Counted from the first letter of the stretch, positions 53,484 through 62,222 are shown. The stretch: 64,000 nt of DNA from an uncultured Lachnospiraceae bacterium (GCA_944383765.1 CALWQT010000007.1:1-64000); one strand, 5' to 3'. Notes: generated by a model from the sequence alone, not told the origin. Translations and numbers: made by a program.

Positions 53484-55418
53484 TTATGCTTCCGCTTTTC
53501 CGTAAGGTTTGAATTCCCGTCCGGTACCCCGGTAAAAGCGGCTGAACAGTTCATAATATTCCAGACGCAGGACCTGAATCCCTACGATCAGACCTTCCAT
53601 TCCGCAGACAAACAGATTTCCCAGAATGATCACTAGCCAGTTGGGTGTTCCGGCTTCTGCGCCAGCCAGCATAAGAACAACTTCCATCATAGCAGCGTGG
53701 CTGACGGCAAAGGCTCCTACACGGACAAAGGACAGAGTATTGGAAAAATAGCTCAACAGGACTTCGAACAATTCAAAGAAGCCCTGAATTACAAACATGG
53801 CTTTTCCTCCCGGAATGGCTTTTTCTGCTTTTTTCTCCAGAATCCTGGTCAAAGGCTCTTTGAAGAAAATAAGAAGAAGGGGGATGCCGAACATGATGAA
53901 CAGTACGGCAGTTCCAGGAACAGGATTTCCGGTCATAAACAGGACAATGGTGAGAACCAGGCTGCCATAGAATACCAGACCGGCCACTCCGTTGGTGTCA
54001 AACCATATTTTTTCCGTATCTTTTTCATGGATACTGTTGATGATATTTAAGATCATGGTCAGCAGGATGATTCCCATTCCAATGGAGATTGCCACTACGA
54101 AAACAGTGTTCAGTCTCCCGATAAAAGGAAGATTTACCATAGCTTCTGCCGGACGGAGCCAGACAGGTTCTATGATGGTTTCAAATCCGAAGATACTTCC
54201 GAACATGAATCCAAATATGGTTGAGAATAAACCGCAGCAGGAAATAATGGCTGCCAGGTTTATTTCCTTAAATTTATATAGAAGGAAGCCGCCAATGAGC
54301 AGGCAAAGTCCCTGTCCCACATCTCCGAACATAAATCCAAACAAAATAGAGTAAGTCAGCCCAATGAGAATGGTAGGGTCCAGTTCGTTGTAAGAAGGAA
54401 GACCGTACATACGCAGGAACATTTCAAAAGGTTTGAAAAGACGGGGATTGCGAAGCTTTGTGGGAGGCTGGCTCAGAAGATTGCCATGATTTTCTTCCAC
54501 GATGCAGAAAACATCTGGGTCCTGGGAAATCTCATCTTGAAAACGGATAGCATTTTCGTTCGTCATCCAGCCGCATAAAATGTAGAAGGTGGCCTGCTGG
54601 TGCTTGGTGCAGGCAGCCATTTTTCTTACGCTGAAATTAGAGGAAAAACGGTCCAGCCGTTTCCGGGCCGCAAGGATTGAAATCCTGTTTTTCTCCAGAC
54701 AGCGGGAAATTTCTTCGTCCAGTCCTCTGATACGGTCCTGCATTCCCTGGATTTTTGTTTTTAATGCTTCCTGTGCTTCCAGTGGAGTACCTTCGTATTC
54801 GTCTGGAAGGAAGAAACGCTCAAAATGCATGGAAGCATAAATGGCGTCAATCTTTTTGGAAATGGATTCTGGCACAAAGTATACGATCCAGACATAATCC
54901 TTATCTTCACTGCATTTGTGGTATACGGTATCAAGCGTATCGTACACATAATCATTCAGTTTCTGGAAGTATTCTTTTGGAATACGGCCGAAACGGAATC
55001 GGATATATTTAAAGTGAAGAATGGCACTGAGGTTATAGTTCAGGTCTGTAAACGGAGAGATCCTGGCCTGGGATTCCTGTAACGTATCCACCTGCTTGGC
55101 TAAGTTATCTTTTTCTTTGGACAGGGCATTCAGGTCTGAAGTCAGCTTGGTTATGGTATCCAGGGCTTCTTCCAGAGATATATCAGGAATGTCCTGATTT
55201 TCTGTACCGTCTTTCAGAGAAGCGGCCAGGTTTTCTGCCTGTATGATCAGGTCTTTATAGGGATTGGTTTCGGTAAAAGGTCTTAAGTCTTTTACAGTCT
55301 TTAACTCAGCCAGGGTATTTTCCAGTTGGATCTCATATTTGGACAGATACTGGTCCACCACCCGGTCAATGTCAGCTTTCGGTCCTGTGATACTTAAGAA
55401 CTTCATTTTTTCTATCAC
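53484..55418 (-). CDS. ntpI: V-type ATP synthase subunit I
   Basis: The stator subunit (a-subunit), 644 residues: a long cytosolic N-terminal half with coiled coil (about 85-125 and 215-250), then seven to eight membrane helices from about 350, with the conserved FGFMFGDVGQGL and the arginine in LSFVRVGAFAVSHA that drives ion release. The start is GTG (55416-55418) behind AAGGGGGTAAC; an ATG at 55406 is possible. Confidence 0.93.
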   Translation of the reverse strand: MIEKMKFLSITGPKADIDRVVDQYLSKYEIQLENTLAELKTVKDLRPFTETNPYKDLIIQAENLAASLKDGTENQDIPDISLEEALDTITKLTSDLNALSKEKDNLAKQVDTLQESQARISPFTDLNYNLSAILHFKYIRFRFGRIPKEYFQKLNDYVYDTLDTVYHKCSEDKDYVWIVYFVPESISKKIDAIYASMHFERFFLPDEYEGTPLEAQEALKTKIQGMQDRIRGLDEEISRCLEKNRISILAARKRLDRFSSNFSVRKMAACTKHQQATFYILCGWMTNENAIRFQDEISQDPDVFCIVEENHGNLLSQPPTKLRNPRLFKPFEMFLRMYGLPSYNELDPTILIGLTYSILFGFMFGDVGQGLCLLIGGFLLYKFKEINLAAIISCCGLFSTIFGFMFGSIFGFETIIEPVWLRPAEAMVNLPFIGRLNTVFVVAISIGMGIILLTMILNIINSIHEKDTEKIWFDTNGVAGLVFYGSLVLTIVLFMTGNPVPGTAVLFIMFGIPLLLIFFKEPLTRILEKKAEKAIPGGKAMFVIQGFFELFEVLLSYFSNTLSFVRVGAFAVSHAAMMEVVLMLAGAEAGTPNWLVIILGNLFVCGMEGLIVGIQVLRLEYYELFSRFYRGTGREFKPYGKAEA

Positions 55419-55459
55419 TTGTCAGTTACCCCCTTTGCAATATGAGTTTTATACTGTGA

Positions 55460-56524
55460 CTATGCTCCCCGCGTTCCCACAGGAGATTTGATCACATAAG
55501 AGATGATATCGTCCGGGGAGACACCATACCGGATTCCTTCGATAATCGTGATCAGGCGGTGAATCTCCAGGTTCTTAAAGTAAAAATAAGAATTTAAAAT
55601 GGCTGTGGAATAAGGATGATTTCTGGCAGTCAATGTGTAAATCCGGTTCATTACCTGCTCATAGAGCTGTTCCAGATCAGGCTGGGTTCCCAGATGGCTG
55701 TCTGTAAGACTTCCATAATAGGTAGTGTTTAAAACAGAAAAGAATTCATCCACGCCGGATGTTTCGGCCAATCGGGACAGGTCTTCTTTTTTCAGCCGGT
55801 AATTGACAGGTATCAGAAGAGGATAGATAGCCTTGGCATCCAGGTGATAATATTTTTTGGAACGGTAGATCCACTGGGCATTCAGCATATCCAGCTGAGA
55901 CCCAAAACATTGGGTTACCGTTTTCTTTTCTTCTTTGGTCAGATATTTATCTTTTGCATTCCACATGACTTGAAAATGATACAGATCCAACTGGAGTTCA
56001 TAGTCAAATAATGATACGGATTCCTTTTCACTTAAGTGGACAAAAAGAGAGTGATACGGAGTTCCTTCCAGAGAAGCTGTAAGTTCAGAAATAGAAGAGG
56101 AAGCGGTCAGTTTATCCAGGTCCAGTTTTGAGTGCTTGGAAAAGAAACTGCGGAACATGGACAGATTGGCAAATTCCTGATCCGGGTGGCTGATATTTCG
56201 CAGGCATCTCTTCAGCAGGGAAATTTCAAAATGCATAAAATATAAGTTCAGGAATTTTCGAGGCTGAGGACCGGAAAAACGATAGAGTTTTTCAAAATCC
56301 CGGTAACGGGATAAAATAAGAAGCTTTTCCAGCTGAGAGCGATGGATATCATTATCTGCAGAAGCCAGAATATCCTGGTAAGCTGGTCTTGATTTGAGGA
56401 AGTCCAGGGCTTCTCCTACGGAAGAAAGCGCTGCCATGTCCCGGAACTGCCTGTCTGTAATGAATTGGCTTTCCATAGCCCGTACTTTTGCTGCCAGACC
56501 ACTGTAGGCTAGAAGATTTCCCAT
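55460..56524 (-). CDS. ntpC: V-type ATP synthase subunit C
   Basis: Rotor adaptor subunit, 354 residues, of the AC39/subunit d family, which links the central stalk to the K ring. All-helical with few distinctive motifs; the opening GNLLAYSGLAAKVRAME and the place between G and I support the call. Confidence 0.87.
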   Translation of the reverse strand: MGNLLAYSGLAAKVRAMESQFITDRQFRDMAALSSVGEALDFLKSRPAYQDILASADNDIHRSQLEKLLILSRYRDFEKLYRFSGPQPRKFLNLYFMHFEISLLKRCLRNISHPDQEFANLSMFRSFFSKHSKLDLDKLTASSSISELTASLEGTPYHSLFVHLSEKESVSLFDYELQLDLYHFQVMWNAKDKYLTKEEKKTVTQCFGSQLDMLNAQWIYRSKKYYHLDAKAIYPLLIPVNYRLKKEDLSRLAETSGVDEFFSVLNTTYYGSLTDSHLGTQPDLEQLYEQVMNRIYTLTARNHPYSTAILNSYFYFKNLEIHRLITIIEGIRYGVSPDDIISYVIKSPVGTRGA

Positions 56525-56528
56525 AACC

Positions 56529-56840
56529 TCACTCCTTTGTCATAGAATCAAACAGAGTTTGTACATATTGTTTGTGTTTGGCCTGATAGGTTTCTTCCAT
56601 ACGGTGCATCGTATGTTGGGCATCCAGACGCTGTGTTTCCAAGCGCTGTTTGGCTTCTGCTTCCATATCATTCCGTAGCTGATTTAACTGGGCTTGGGTC
56701 TTTTCGTCCAGTTCCTTATCAAACTGAGCAGTTTTTTCGTCCATTTCTTTGGCATATTCCTTTTTTCGCTCATTGGCTGCATCCATAATAGAAGCAGCGG
56801 AGGCTTCAATTTCAGAGATTTTGCTTATAATATGATTCAT
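56529..56840 (-). CDS. V-type ATP synthase subunit G/H-like
   Basis: A 103-residue coiled-coil protein, highly charged (Glu/Lys/Gln-rich), first gene of the ATPase operon. Together with subunit E it forms the peripheral stalk. GGAGGAA precedes the ATG. The call depends on position and coiled-coil character, since these subunits diverge quickly. Confidence 0.75.
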   Translation of the reverse strand: MNHIISKISEIEASAASIMDAANERKKEYAKEMDEKTAQFDKELDEKTQAQLNQLRNDMEAEAKQRLETQRLDAQHTMHRMEETYQAKHKQYVQTLFDSMTKE

Positions 56841-57009
56841 AGGTTCCTCCTTTCAATGATAGTCTTGATTTTGTATAAAAACATGTACAATTTCTACTAA
56901 CCCATAATACTCCCTTTGATTCGAAAAAGCCATGGTCAATAATGAAGAAAATAGCATATAAAATATCAAATATTTCTACAAAAATAACAGTAATTTTCAC
57001 CAGAGCATA
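56841..57009 (-). promoter_or_regulatory. Upstream region of the V-ATPase operon
   Basis: An AT-rich 169-bp gap that must hold the operon promoter. No strong consensus pair is visible; the best on the minus strand is TTGTAG, 17 bp, TATGCT (near 56980-56952). An open frame across it (56812-57051) looks spurious. Confidence 0.35.
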
Positions 57010-57056
57010 CAAAAATATGGCCATACGATCCGGTATGGATAGTATGACCATATTTG
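57010..57056 (-). terminator. Terminator of the SH3 repeat protein gene
   Basis: Minus-strand stem AAATATGGTCATAC / GTATGGCCATATTT (one G-U pair) with a 15-nt loop and a T tract. Confidence 0.8.
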
Positions 57057-57077
57057 AAAGATTCAGACAAAATATCT

Positions 57078-58256
57078 TTATCTGGCTTCCAGATACTTGG
57101 AAGATACATAAGCTTCCTGTCCGTTATAGCGGATCACAGCCCATCTGTCATCATAAGCTCTCAGATACTCCACTTCTTCGCCTGGATCAAGAACACCGAT
57201 GGTTCCGCTGTCGGTAGATGGTTCCGGACGCACATAAAGGTCTGTGGTCGTCACATAAGAAGAGGTCTCAGGAGCAGCTGTAGTCTCAGGAGCGGCTGTA
57301 GTCTCAGGAGCAGCCGTGGTCTCAGGAGCGGCTGTGGTTTCAGGAGCAGCTGTAGTTTCGGGAGCTGTCGTAGTCTCAGGAGCAGCTGTAGTCTCGGGAG
57401 CAGCCGTAGTCTCAGGAGCGGCTGTAGTCTCGGGAGCTGTCGTAGTCTCAGGAACAGCTGTAGTTTCCGGAGTGGTCTCTTCTGTGGAAACGGGAATGGT
57501 TTCCGGCTGATTTTCTCCCTGTTGACGGAACATGCTGATGATGATCAGCAGTAAAATGATGATCGCAATGGGAATCAGGATTTTCAGAAGATCCTCTATG
57601 CGAAAACGCTTTTTGCGGCTATTCTGACGAGGGCGGTGGACCGGGGCGGAATAACTGCCGGTAGCCTTGGGGGCGCTGATATTTTTGGGAATATTGGATT
57701 CTGTTGGCTGTGAGGCAGCAGAAGTTTCATCAGCAGACCGGAAAGGAACTACTTTTGGCGAAGGCGCCGGCTGGGGTTGAGGAGAGGGTTTGGTGGCGGA
57801 AGAATCATTTTTTTCTGTCGTATTCTCTCTGGGTAAGGGAATTGCTTTAAAAGAAGTACGGGCAGCGGTCCTGCCGGCTGGTTTCCGCTTGCGCACTTTA
57901 TAAAATTCATTGGCAAATGTATATACTTCCTGGCTCAACAGCTGATATGCCTGACTGGCATCATAGGCGTTGTTATTTCCCTCGTTAGCAGCTTTGGTAC
58001 CGATAATGCGGATTTTATGATAATGTTCACAGGTGGATTTGGAAATCCATCGGTTCTGATATAACGCATCAATAATGTCCATCAGATCCGTATCAATGAT
58101 GCAGGCTTTTTCTGCTAGGCTTTTTACCATCAGGTCCAGTACCTGGAGAGAACGCAGCATGGAAGCATTGAACTTTTTCTGACTGATCAGATGTTCAATT
58201 TCCACGACTCCCCGGCGAATCTGGTCCCAGTTGCCCATGCCGTCTGTATTTCCCAT
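57078..58256 (-). CDS. Membrane-anchored SH3-domain protein with PETTAA repeats
   Basis: A 392-residue, four-part protein. Residues 1-120: a helical domain resembling DUF4145/HEPN-type domains (LRSLQVLDLMVKSLAEKA, HKIRIIGTKAANEG). Residues about 125-220: a basic, Pro/Ser-rich linker. Residues about 223-243: one membrane helix. Residues 259-331: twelve six-residue repeats (PETTAA-like). Residues about 335-392: a bacterial SH3 domain (TTDLYVRPEPSTDSGTIG, VRYNGQEAYVSSKYLE approximated in two parts), likely to bind cell wall. The topology implies a cytosolic N-terminus and an extracellular SH3. AAAGGAGA lies before the ATG. Function unknown. Confidence 0.85.
   Translation of the reverse strand: MGNTDGMGNWDQIRRGVVEIEHLISQKKFNASMLRSLQVLDLMVKSLAEKACIIDTDLMDIIDALYQNRWISKSTCEHYHKIRIIGTKAANEGNNNAYDASQAYQLLSQEVYTFANEFYKVRKRKPAGRTAARTSFKAIPLPRENTTEKNDSSATKPSPQPQPAPSPKVVPFRSADETSAASQPTESNIPKNISAPKATGSYSAPVHRPRQNSRKKRFRIEDLLKILIPIAIIILLLIIISMFRQQGENQPETIPVSTEETTPETTAVPETTTAPETTAAPETTAAPETTAAPETTTAPETTAAPETTAAPETTAAPETTAAPETTAAPETSSYVTTTDLYVRPEPSTDSGTIGVLDPGEEVEYLRAYDDRWAVIRYNGQEAYVSSKYLEAR
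57265..57480 (-). repeat. Twelve tandem 18-bp units
   Basis: Twelve in-frame copies of an 18-bp unit (plus strand GTCTCAGGAGCAGCTGTA and variants) coding for six residues of the PETTAA type. Units differ mainly at third codon positions, while Glu-Thr-Thr stays constant. The spacer between membrane helix and SH3 domain is thus length-variable in principle. Confidence 0.92.
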
Positions 58257-58297
58257 ATTTGTTCTCCTTTAAAGTAAAATTGATATATATATCAACC

Positions 58298-58331
58298 AAA
58301 AAGATGGGGAAATTCCCCACCTTCTTGCTGT
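58298..58331 (-). terminator. Terminator of the small membrane protein gene
   Basis: Minus-strand AAGGTGGGG / CCCCATCTT (one G-U) with AATTT loop and TTTTT. It lies between the genes at 58352 and 57078. Confidence 0.7.
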
Positions 58332-58351
58332 TGGTTTTCGTGATTTAGTAA

Positions 58352-58627
58352 TTAGCTAAGACTGGCGCTCATACCGATAAGAGCTGCGCCAAAGATTACA
58401 TAGAAAAGAATTACCAGCACGATGGAAATTACCATCATGATAAGCTGGGCTTTTGCAAAATTACCTCTTACCCGATTACTTGAACTGCATGCCCATACGA
58501 TCAAAAGGATCAAAGACCCAATTCCGCAAGTAACAGCCCCAAGAACGGTAGGAATCAATAACCATATCAAAAAGTCTTTGACAGAGGGTTCCTGTGGATA
58601 GTTATTATTCATTTCCATATTTTCCAT
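58352..58627 (-). CDS. Small two-helix membrane protein
   Basis: A 91-residue protein with a short Asn/Pro-rich N-terminus and two hydrophobic helices (about 18-45 and 58-88) separated by SSSNRVRGNFAKAQ. I do not recognise a named family, although the layout resembles small TM2/DUF4190-like proteins. AGGAGGA lies 7-8 nt from the ATG. It has its own terminator. Function unknown. Confidence 0.7.
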   Translation of the reverse strand: MENMEMNNNYPQEPSVKDFLIWLLIPTVLGAVTCGIGSLILLIVWACSSSNRVRGNFAKAQLIMMVISIVLVILFYVIFGAALIGMSASLS

Positions 58628-58733
58628 TTCCCAATCCTCCTTATATTATCGTTGCACTCATTATATCATAGGATAAAATACAGGGCAATAGGAATAGGCA
58701 GAATTGACAGAAAATTGTCAGAAATTGTTTGCA

Positions 58734-58785
58734 ATAAAAAAACACCAGCCCCAACGCTCTCTGTCGTCAAAACCAGTGCTTTCAG
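58734..58785 (-). terminator. GU-rich terminator of tRNA-Lys
   Basis: On the minus strand GCACTGGTTTTGACG pairs with CGTTGGGGCTGGTGT through many G-U wobbles, loop ACAGAGAG, then seven T residues. It folds only in the tRNA-sense RNA. Confidence 0.65.
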
Positions 58786-58858
58786 TGCGCCTTCAGGGAC
58801 TCGAACCCTGGACAAATAGATTAAGAGTCTACTGCTCTACCAACTGAGCTAAAGGCGC
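58786..58858 (-). tRNA. tRNA-Lys (CUU)
   Basis: Minus strand: acceptor GCGCCTT pairs with AAGGCGC; the anticodon loop CTCTTAA gives CUU; D-arm TAGCTCAGTTGG and T-arm GGGTTCGAGTCCC are standard. A solitary tRNA gene between the small membrane protein and trxA, with its own terminator. Confidence 0.95.
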
Positions 58859-58963
58859 TTTTTAATGTCATATCGGTGACACGTTCATTATTCTAGCGCA
58901 ATGAAAATAAAAAGTCAACACTTTTTTGAAAAAATTTTAATAAAAATTTCATTTTTAAAACAG

Positions 58964-59013
58964 GGAAGCCCGCAGGGGACATTGCCGTGTAGCAGCCTCT
59001 GCGGGTTTGCCAT
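58964..59013 (-). terminator. Probable terminator of trxA
   Basis: Minus strand AACCCGCAGAGG / CCCCTGCGGGCTT around a 17-nt loop, followed by a weak T-rich stretch. Confidence 0.55.
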
Positions 59014-59016
59014 GCA

Positions 59017-59337
59017 TCAGGCAAGAGCCTGGGTCATGGCATCAGCAATTACCTGTTTCTGCTGTACGCCTACAGCTTTGTAAACAATCTCTCCATGCTT
59101 GATGATAAGAAGAGTGGGAATAGACATGATTCCATATTTCTCTGCAATCTCAGGACTGGTGTCCACATTCAGCTTGCCTACCTTGGCTGTTCCGGCAAAA
59201 TCTTTGGCCAGTTCTTCCACAGCAGGAGCCATCATTTTACAGGGACCGCACCAGTCGGCATAGAAGTCTACCAGTACAGGAATGTCAGACTGAAGCACTT
59301 CAGAATCAAAGTTTTCTGTTGTAAAGATAAGTTCCAT
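59017..59337 (-). CDS. trxA: Thioredoxin
   Basis: A 106-residue thioredoxin with the redox motif WCGPCK (C30, C33), the cis-proline in SIPTLL, and the FYADW strand. It reduces protein disulfides in the cytosol. The ribosome-binding site AAGGAGG overlaps the stop codon of the small Cys-rich gene upstream, so the two are probably coupled. No thioredoxin reductase is in the window. Confidence 0.95.
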   Translation of the reverse strand: MELIFTTENFDSEVLQSDIPVLVDFYADWCGPCKMMAPAVEELAKDFAGTAKVGKLNVDTSPEIAEKYGIMSIPTLLIIKHGEIVYKAVGVQQKQVIADAMTQALA

Positions 59338-59349
59338 AATTAAACCTCC

Positions 59350-59496
59350 TTATTTTCTGGGACAGCATTTTTTGCCGCCGATGAGACGTTCCACTTCCGC
59401 AAAACATTTTCTGAGCCGGCATGCCCGCCGGTTCAAATCTGGTTTGTCGCAGAAGGAACAGCACAGTTTCTTGATCATACGTTCCCGGAAGGCCAT
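59350..59496 (-). CDS. Small Cys-rich protein upstream of trxA (48 aa)
   Basis: A 48-residue basic protein with seven cysteines: LCCSFCDKPD, then RACRLRKCF, and KKCCPRK at the end. The spacing suggests a metal-binding knuckle (zinc or Fe-S), which is inference. It starts ATG at 59494-59496 behind a modest GGTGAT, and its stop TAA runs into the trxA ribosome-binding site. Gene arrangement and the composition argue for a real gene; I know no family name. It is too short for many gene finders. Confidence 0.6.
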   Translation of the reverse strand: MAFRERMIKKLCCSFCDKPDLNRRACRLRKCFAEVERLIGGKKCCPRK

Positions 59497-59561
59497 ATTC
59501 ATCACCAATCTGTTTTTATACCAGTGTATGCAGATGGCCTGCTTCTATTCTAAAACGATTC

Positions 59562-60197
59562 CTACCGATATGCAATCAGTTTACAGATGGGTTTTCCTTC
59601 GGATACGAATTTTGTCTCGTATTCCGTCATCACATTTCCATCCAGGAATTGGCTGTGATGGAGGTCGAAGGTTGACATCTGCAGCTTCCATCCGGAGGCA
59701 GGAATCGACTCCAGGGAATATTCAAACAGTTCTCTGTTATCGGTTTTAAATTCAATGACTCCGTCGGGGGCAAGGATATGATCGTATACTTCCAGAAATC
59801 CCGGGGAAGTCAGGCGTCTTTTTGCATGGCGGTCTTTTGGCCAGGGGTCAGAGAAATTCAGATAAATCTTGCTGACTTCTCCTTTGGCAAAATAATCAGC
59901 CATTTCCTTTGCGTCAATGCGAAGAAAAAATATATTAGGAAGTTCCAGTTCAGAGCGTTTCTGAAGGGCGCGGAGAAGGACACTGGAATAACGTTCAATG
60001 CCCAGATAATTAATCTCCGGATTGGCGGCTGCCAGATCCATGATAAATTTTCCTTTGCCCATTCCCACTTCAATTTCAAGGGGATTATGATTGCCAAATA
60101 CCTGATCCCATGATCCCCGGTTGCGTTCCGGATCCTGAATGACAAAAGGGCTCTGGGCAATCTGGTCTTCTGCGCCTTTGATGTGGCGTAATCGCAT
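59562..60197 (-). CDS. trmB: tRNA (guanine-N7)-methyltransferase
   Basis: TrmB, 211 residues, methylates G46 of tRNAs using SAM. Seen: IEVGMGKGKFI (SAM loop), NYLGIERYSSVLLRA, and NFSDPWPKDRHAKRRL, the diagnostic catalytic stretch. The ATG at 60197 has AAAGGAG 7 nt upstream; the open frame extends eleven more codons without a suitable site. Confidence 0.95.
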   Translation of the reverse strand: MRLRHIKGAEDQIAQSPFVIQDPERNRGSWDQVFGNHNPLEIEVGMGKGKFIMDLAAANPEINYLGIERYSSVLLRALQKRSELELPNIFFLRIDAKEMADYFAKGEVSKIYLNFSDPWPKDRHAKRRLTSPGFLEVYDHILAPDGVIEFKTDNRELFEYSLESIPASGWKLQMSTFDLHHSQFLDGNVMTEYETKFVSEGKPICKLIAYR

Positions 60198-60367
60198 AAC
60201 AGTTCTCCTTTCTAGGGTTTTCCTTGGCAAGTTTCATTTTAACATTGCAATCTGACCATTGCAACCAAAGAAATTAAAGAAAAATTATGTAAATTTGTAT
60301 TTTCTTTTCCCTCATAGTTGTGCTAAAATAAAACGTGATTCGACAAAAAGCAAAGAGGAAAATACCA

Positions 60368-61957
60368 ATGAATATAGATGGATACTTGAAAGCAGGGTTA
60401 GTGATTGCAGCCCTTACGTTTTCAGCAGGTATTGTGGGCTGCGGACAGAGTGGACCAGTGGTGGTTACAGCAGCTCCTGATGTGGAACCTGTGGATAAAA
60501 ATGCCGGTCCGGATATTGCGGCTATGAGCCCGGACGGACCATTATTTCCTGATGTGCCAGGAGCGGAAGATGCAGAACCGATTCCCGACTATCTGAGAAT
60601 AGGAGTAGAGCATCCTATTGTGGCGGTTCTGCAGGAACGTTTAATGGAACTAGGATTTATGGATAATGATGAACCTACGGAATACTATGGGGAAGTGACA
60701 GTAAATGCAGTCAAGCATTTCCAACGCCAGAACAATCTTGTCCAGGACGGTGTTGTTGGACAGGATACTTTGCTGGCCATTTTGTCTCCTGATGCAAAGT
60801 ATTATGCGGTATCCAAAGGGGTACAGGGTGACGATATCCAGAGGATACAGGGAAGGCTTTATGAATTAGGTTATCTGGCTTCTGCTGACCAGGTGACCGG
60901 GAACTTTGGCGATTCTACGGAAGCGGCAGTGTTAAAACTTCAGAAAGTCAATGGCCTGAAAGAAGATGGAAAAGTGGGCCAGCAGACGGTTAACCTGCTT
61001 TATAGTGATGAAGTGAAACCGAATATGCTGGAATATGGCGAGAAGAGTGAAGTCGTGCTGGCATGCCAGGAAAGGCTGAAAGCTCTGGGCTATATGACTT
61101 CAGAACCGGATGGCGCTTATGGAGCTGACACTTCTATTGCAGTAAAGCGGTTCCAGTCCAGAAATGACCTGGTAGTGGACGGCTATCTGGGACCATCTAC
61201 CCGTATTGCCCTTGACAGTCCGGATGCAGTTCCCAATGGACTTTCTCTGGGTGATGAAGATGAGACTGTAAAGAGAGTTCAGGAATTGCTGAGTAAATAT
61301 GGATATCTGGTATCGGGAAATGTTACCGGATATTATGGAGAGATCACGGAAAATGCAGTAAAATCCTTCCAGCGCCAGAACGGACTTTCTGCTGATGGTA
61401 TGGTAGGCGTTCAGACAATAGCGAAGCTGACAGGCAATGATGTGAAAAAAGCCCCTGCAAATTCTTCTGGAGGAAGTTCATCTTCAGGAAGCAGCGGAAA
61501 CAGAGGCGGTTCCAGCGGCGGTTCTTCTTCCGGCAGCAGTTCAGGAAGAGGCAGTTCCTCTTCCGGTGGCGGTGGCGCTGTGATCAATGACAGTTCCGGT
61601 GTCAGCCGGTTGATTTCTGTGGCCAGGTCTAAGATAGGATGCCCGTATGTATGGGGGGCAAAGGGTCCAAATTCCTTTGACTGTTCTGGATTTGTATACT
61701 GGTGCCTGAATCAGGCAGGAGTAAGGCAGAGTTATCTGACGTCTTCCGGTTGGAGAAGCGTGGGTAAATATCAGAAGATCACCAGTTTTTCCAGTCTGCA
61801 GGCGGGGGATATCATTGTAGTAAATGGCCATGTGGGAATTGTATCCGGACCGGGTACGGTAATCGATGCATCTTCCAGCCATGGACGGGTGGTAGAAAGA
61901 GGTTTGAGTTCCTGGTGGCAGAATAATTTTATCTGCGGCTGGAGAATCTTTGGTTAA
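60368..61957 (+). CDS. Lipoprotein NlpC/P60 endopeptidase with PG-binding domains
   Basis: A 529-residue secreted peptidoglycan hydrolase. Order: signal peptide with lipobox IVGC (Cys25), four peptidoglycan_binding_1 repeats between about 70 and 365 (each with LQERLMELGF-like start and a DGxxGxxT end), a Ser/Gly-only linker of about 45 residues (about 375-415), and a C-terminal NlpC/P60 domain with catalytic Cys in NSFDCSGFVYW and His in VNGHVGIV. It likely cuts D-Glu-diamino-acid bonds in stem peptides. GAGGAAA precedes the ATG at 60368; an earlier in-frame ATG at 60335 lacks a site. Confidence 0.92.
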   Translation: MNIDGYLKAGLVIAALTFSAGIVGCGQSGPVVVTAAPDVEPVDKNAGPDIAAMSPDGPLFPDVPGAEDAEPIPDYLRIGVEHPIVAVLQERLMELGFMDNDEPTEYYGEVTVNAVKHFQRQNNLVQDGVVGQDTLLAILSPDAKYYAVSKGVQGDDIQRIQGRLYELGYLASADQVTGNFGDSTEAAVLKLQKVNGLKEDGKVGQQTVNLLYSDEVKPNMLEYGEKSEVVLACQERLKALGYMTSEPDGAYGADTSIAVKRFQSRNDLVVDGYLGPSTRIALDSPDAVPNGLSLGDEDETVKRVQELLSKYGYLVSGNVTGYYGEITENAVKSFQRQNGLSADGMVGVQTIAKLTGNDVKKAPANSSGGSSSSGSSGNRGGSSGGSSSGSSSGRGSSSSGGGGAVINDSSGVSRLISVARSKIGCPYVWGAKGPNSFDCSGFVYWCLNQAGVRQSYLTSSGWRSVGKYQKITSFSSLQAGDIIVVNGHVGIVSGPGTVIDASSSHGRVVERGLSSWWQNNFICGWRIFG

Positions 61958-62144
61958 CGGATATATCAATATATATTAGAAGGAAGTAATTGGAAAATCC
62001 GGCGGGAGAGTCAATTTCCTGCCGGATTTTATGGTGTATTTTCATAAAAAATCAATGGAAAAATCGGCAAAAATGCTAAAAACAAAAATGAACATTGACA
62101 GACCGGTAAGAATGTGCTAATTTAACAGCGTATGAATAAAGATT
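61958..62144 (+). promoter_or_regulatory. Gap between NlpC gene and LicT leader
   Basis: Contains a weak terminator-like repeat after the hydrolase (AAAATCCGGC at 61994-62003 pairs with GCCGGATTTT at 62021-62030) and, downstream, an AT-rich promoter region (TTGACA at 62095-62100, TTTAAC-like -10 near 62121). The leader switch begins at 62145. Confidence 0.5.
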
Positions 62145-62222
62145 GGATTGTTACTGGTAATGCAGGCTATACCGATTTGTAAATAATTTCTGTTGGATTA
62201 TTGCAAGGGTATAGTTTTTTTA
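62145..62222 (+). promoter_or_regulatory. RAT antiterminator and terminator before licT
   Basis: The ribonucleic antiterminator at 62145-62173 begins GGATTGTTACTGGTAATGCA and ends in CTATACC, close to the LicT/BglG consensus. Its last seven bases are also the 5' arm of the terminator CTATACC / GGTATAG (62208-62214) with a T tract. The two folds are exclusive, so LicT controls its own gene. Confidence 0.88.

Noticed and set aside
56812..57051. Hydrophobic 79-residue minus-strand frame before the V-ATPase operon
   Set aside because: Overlaps the first ATPase gene in another frame, spans the terminator of no upstream minus-strand gene, has no good ribosome-binding site and extreme AT-driven composition.
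57265..57480. Tandem repeats considered as a CRISPR array
   Set aside because: Units are contiguous with no spacers and are in-frame coding repeats.
57316..57510. Plus-strand frame made of VVSGAA repeats
   Set aside because: It is the antisense reading of the PETTAA repeat tract; no start signals.
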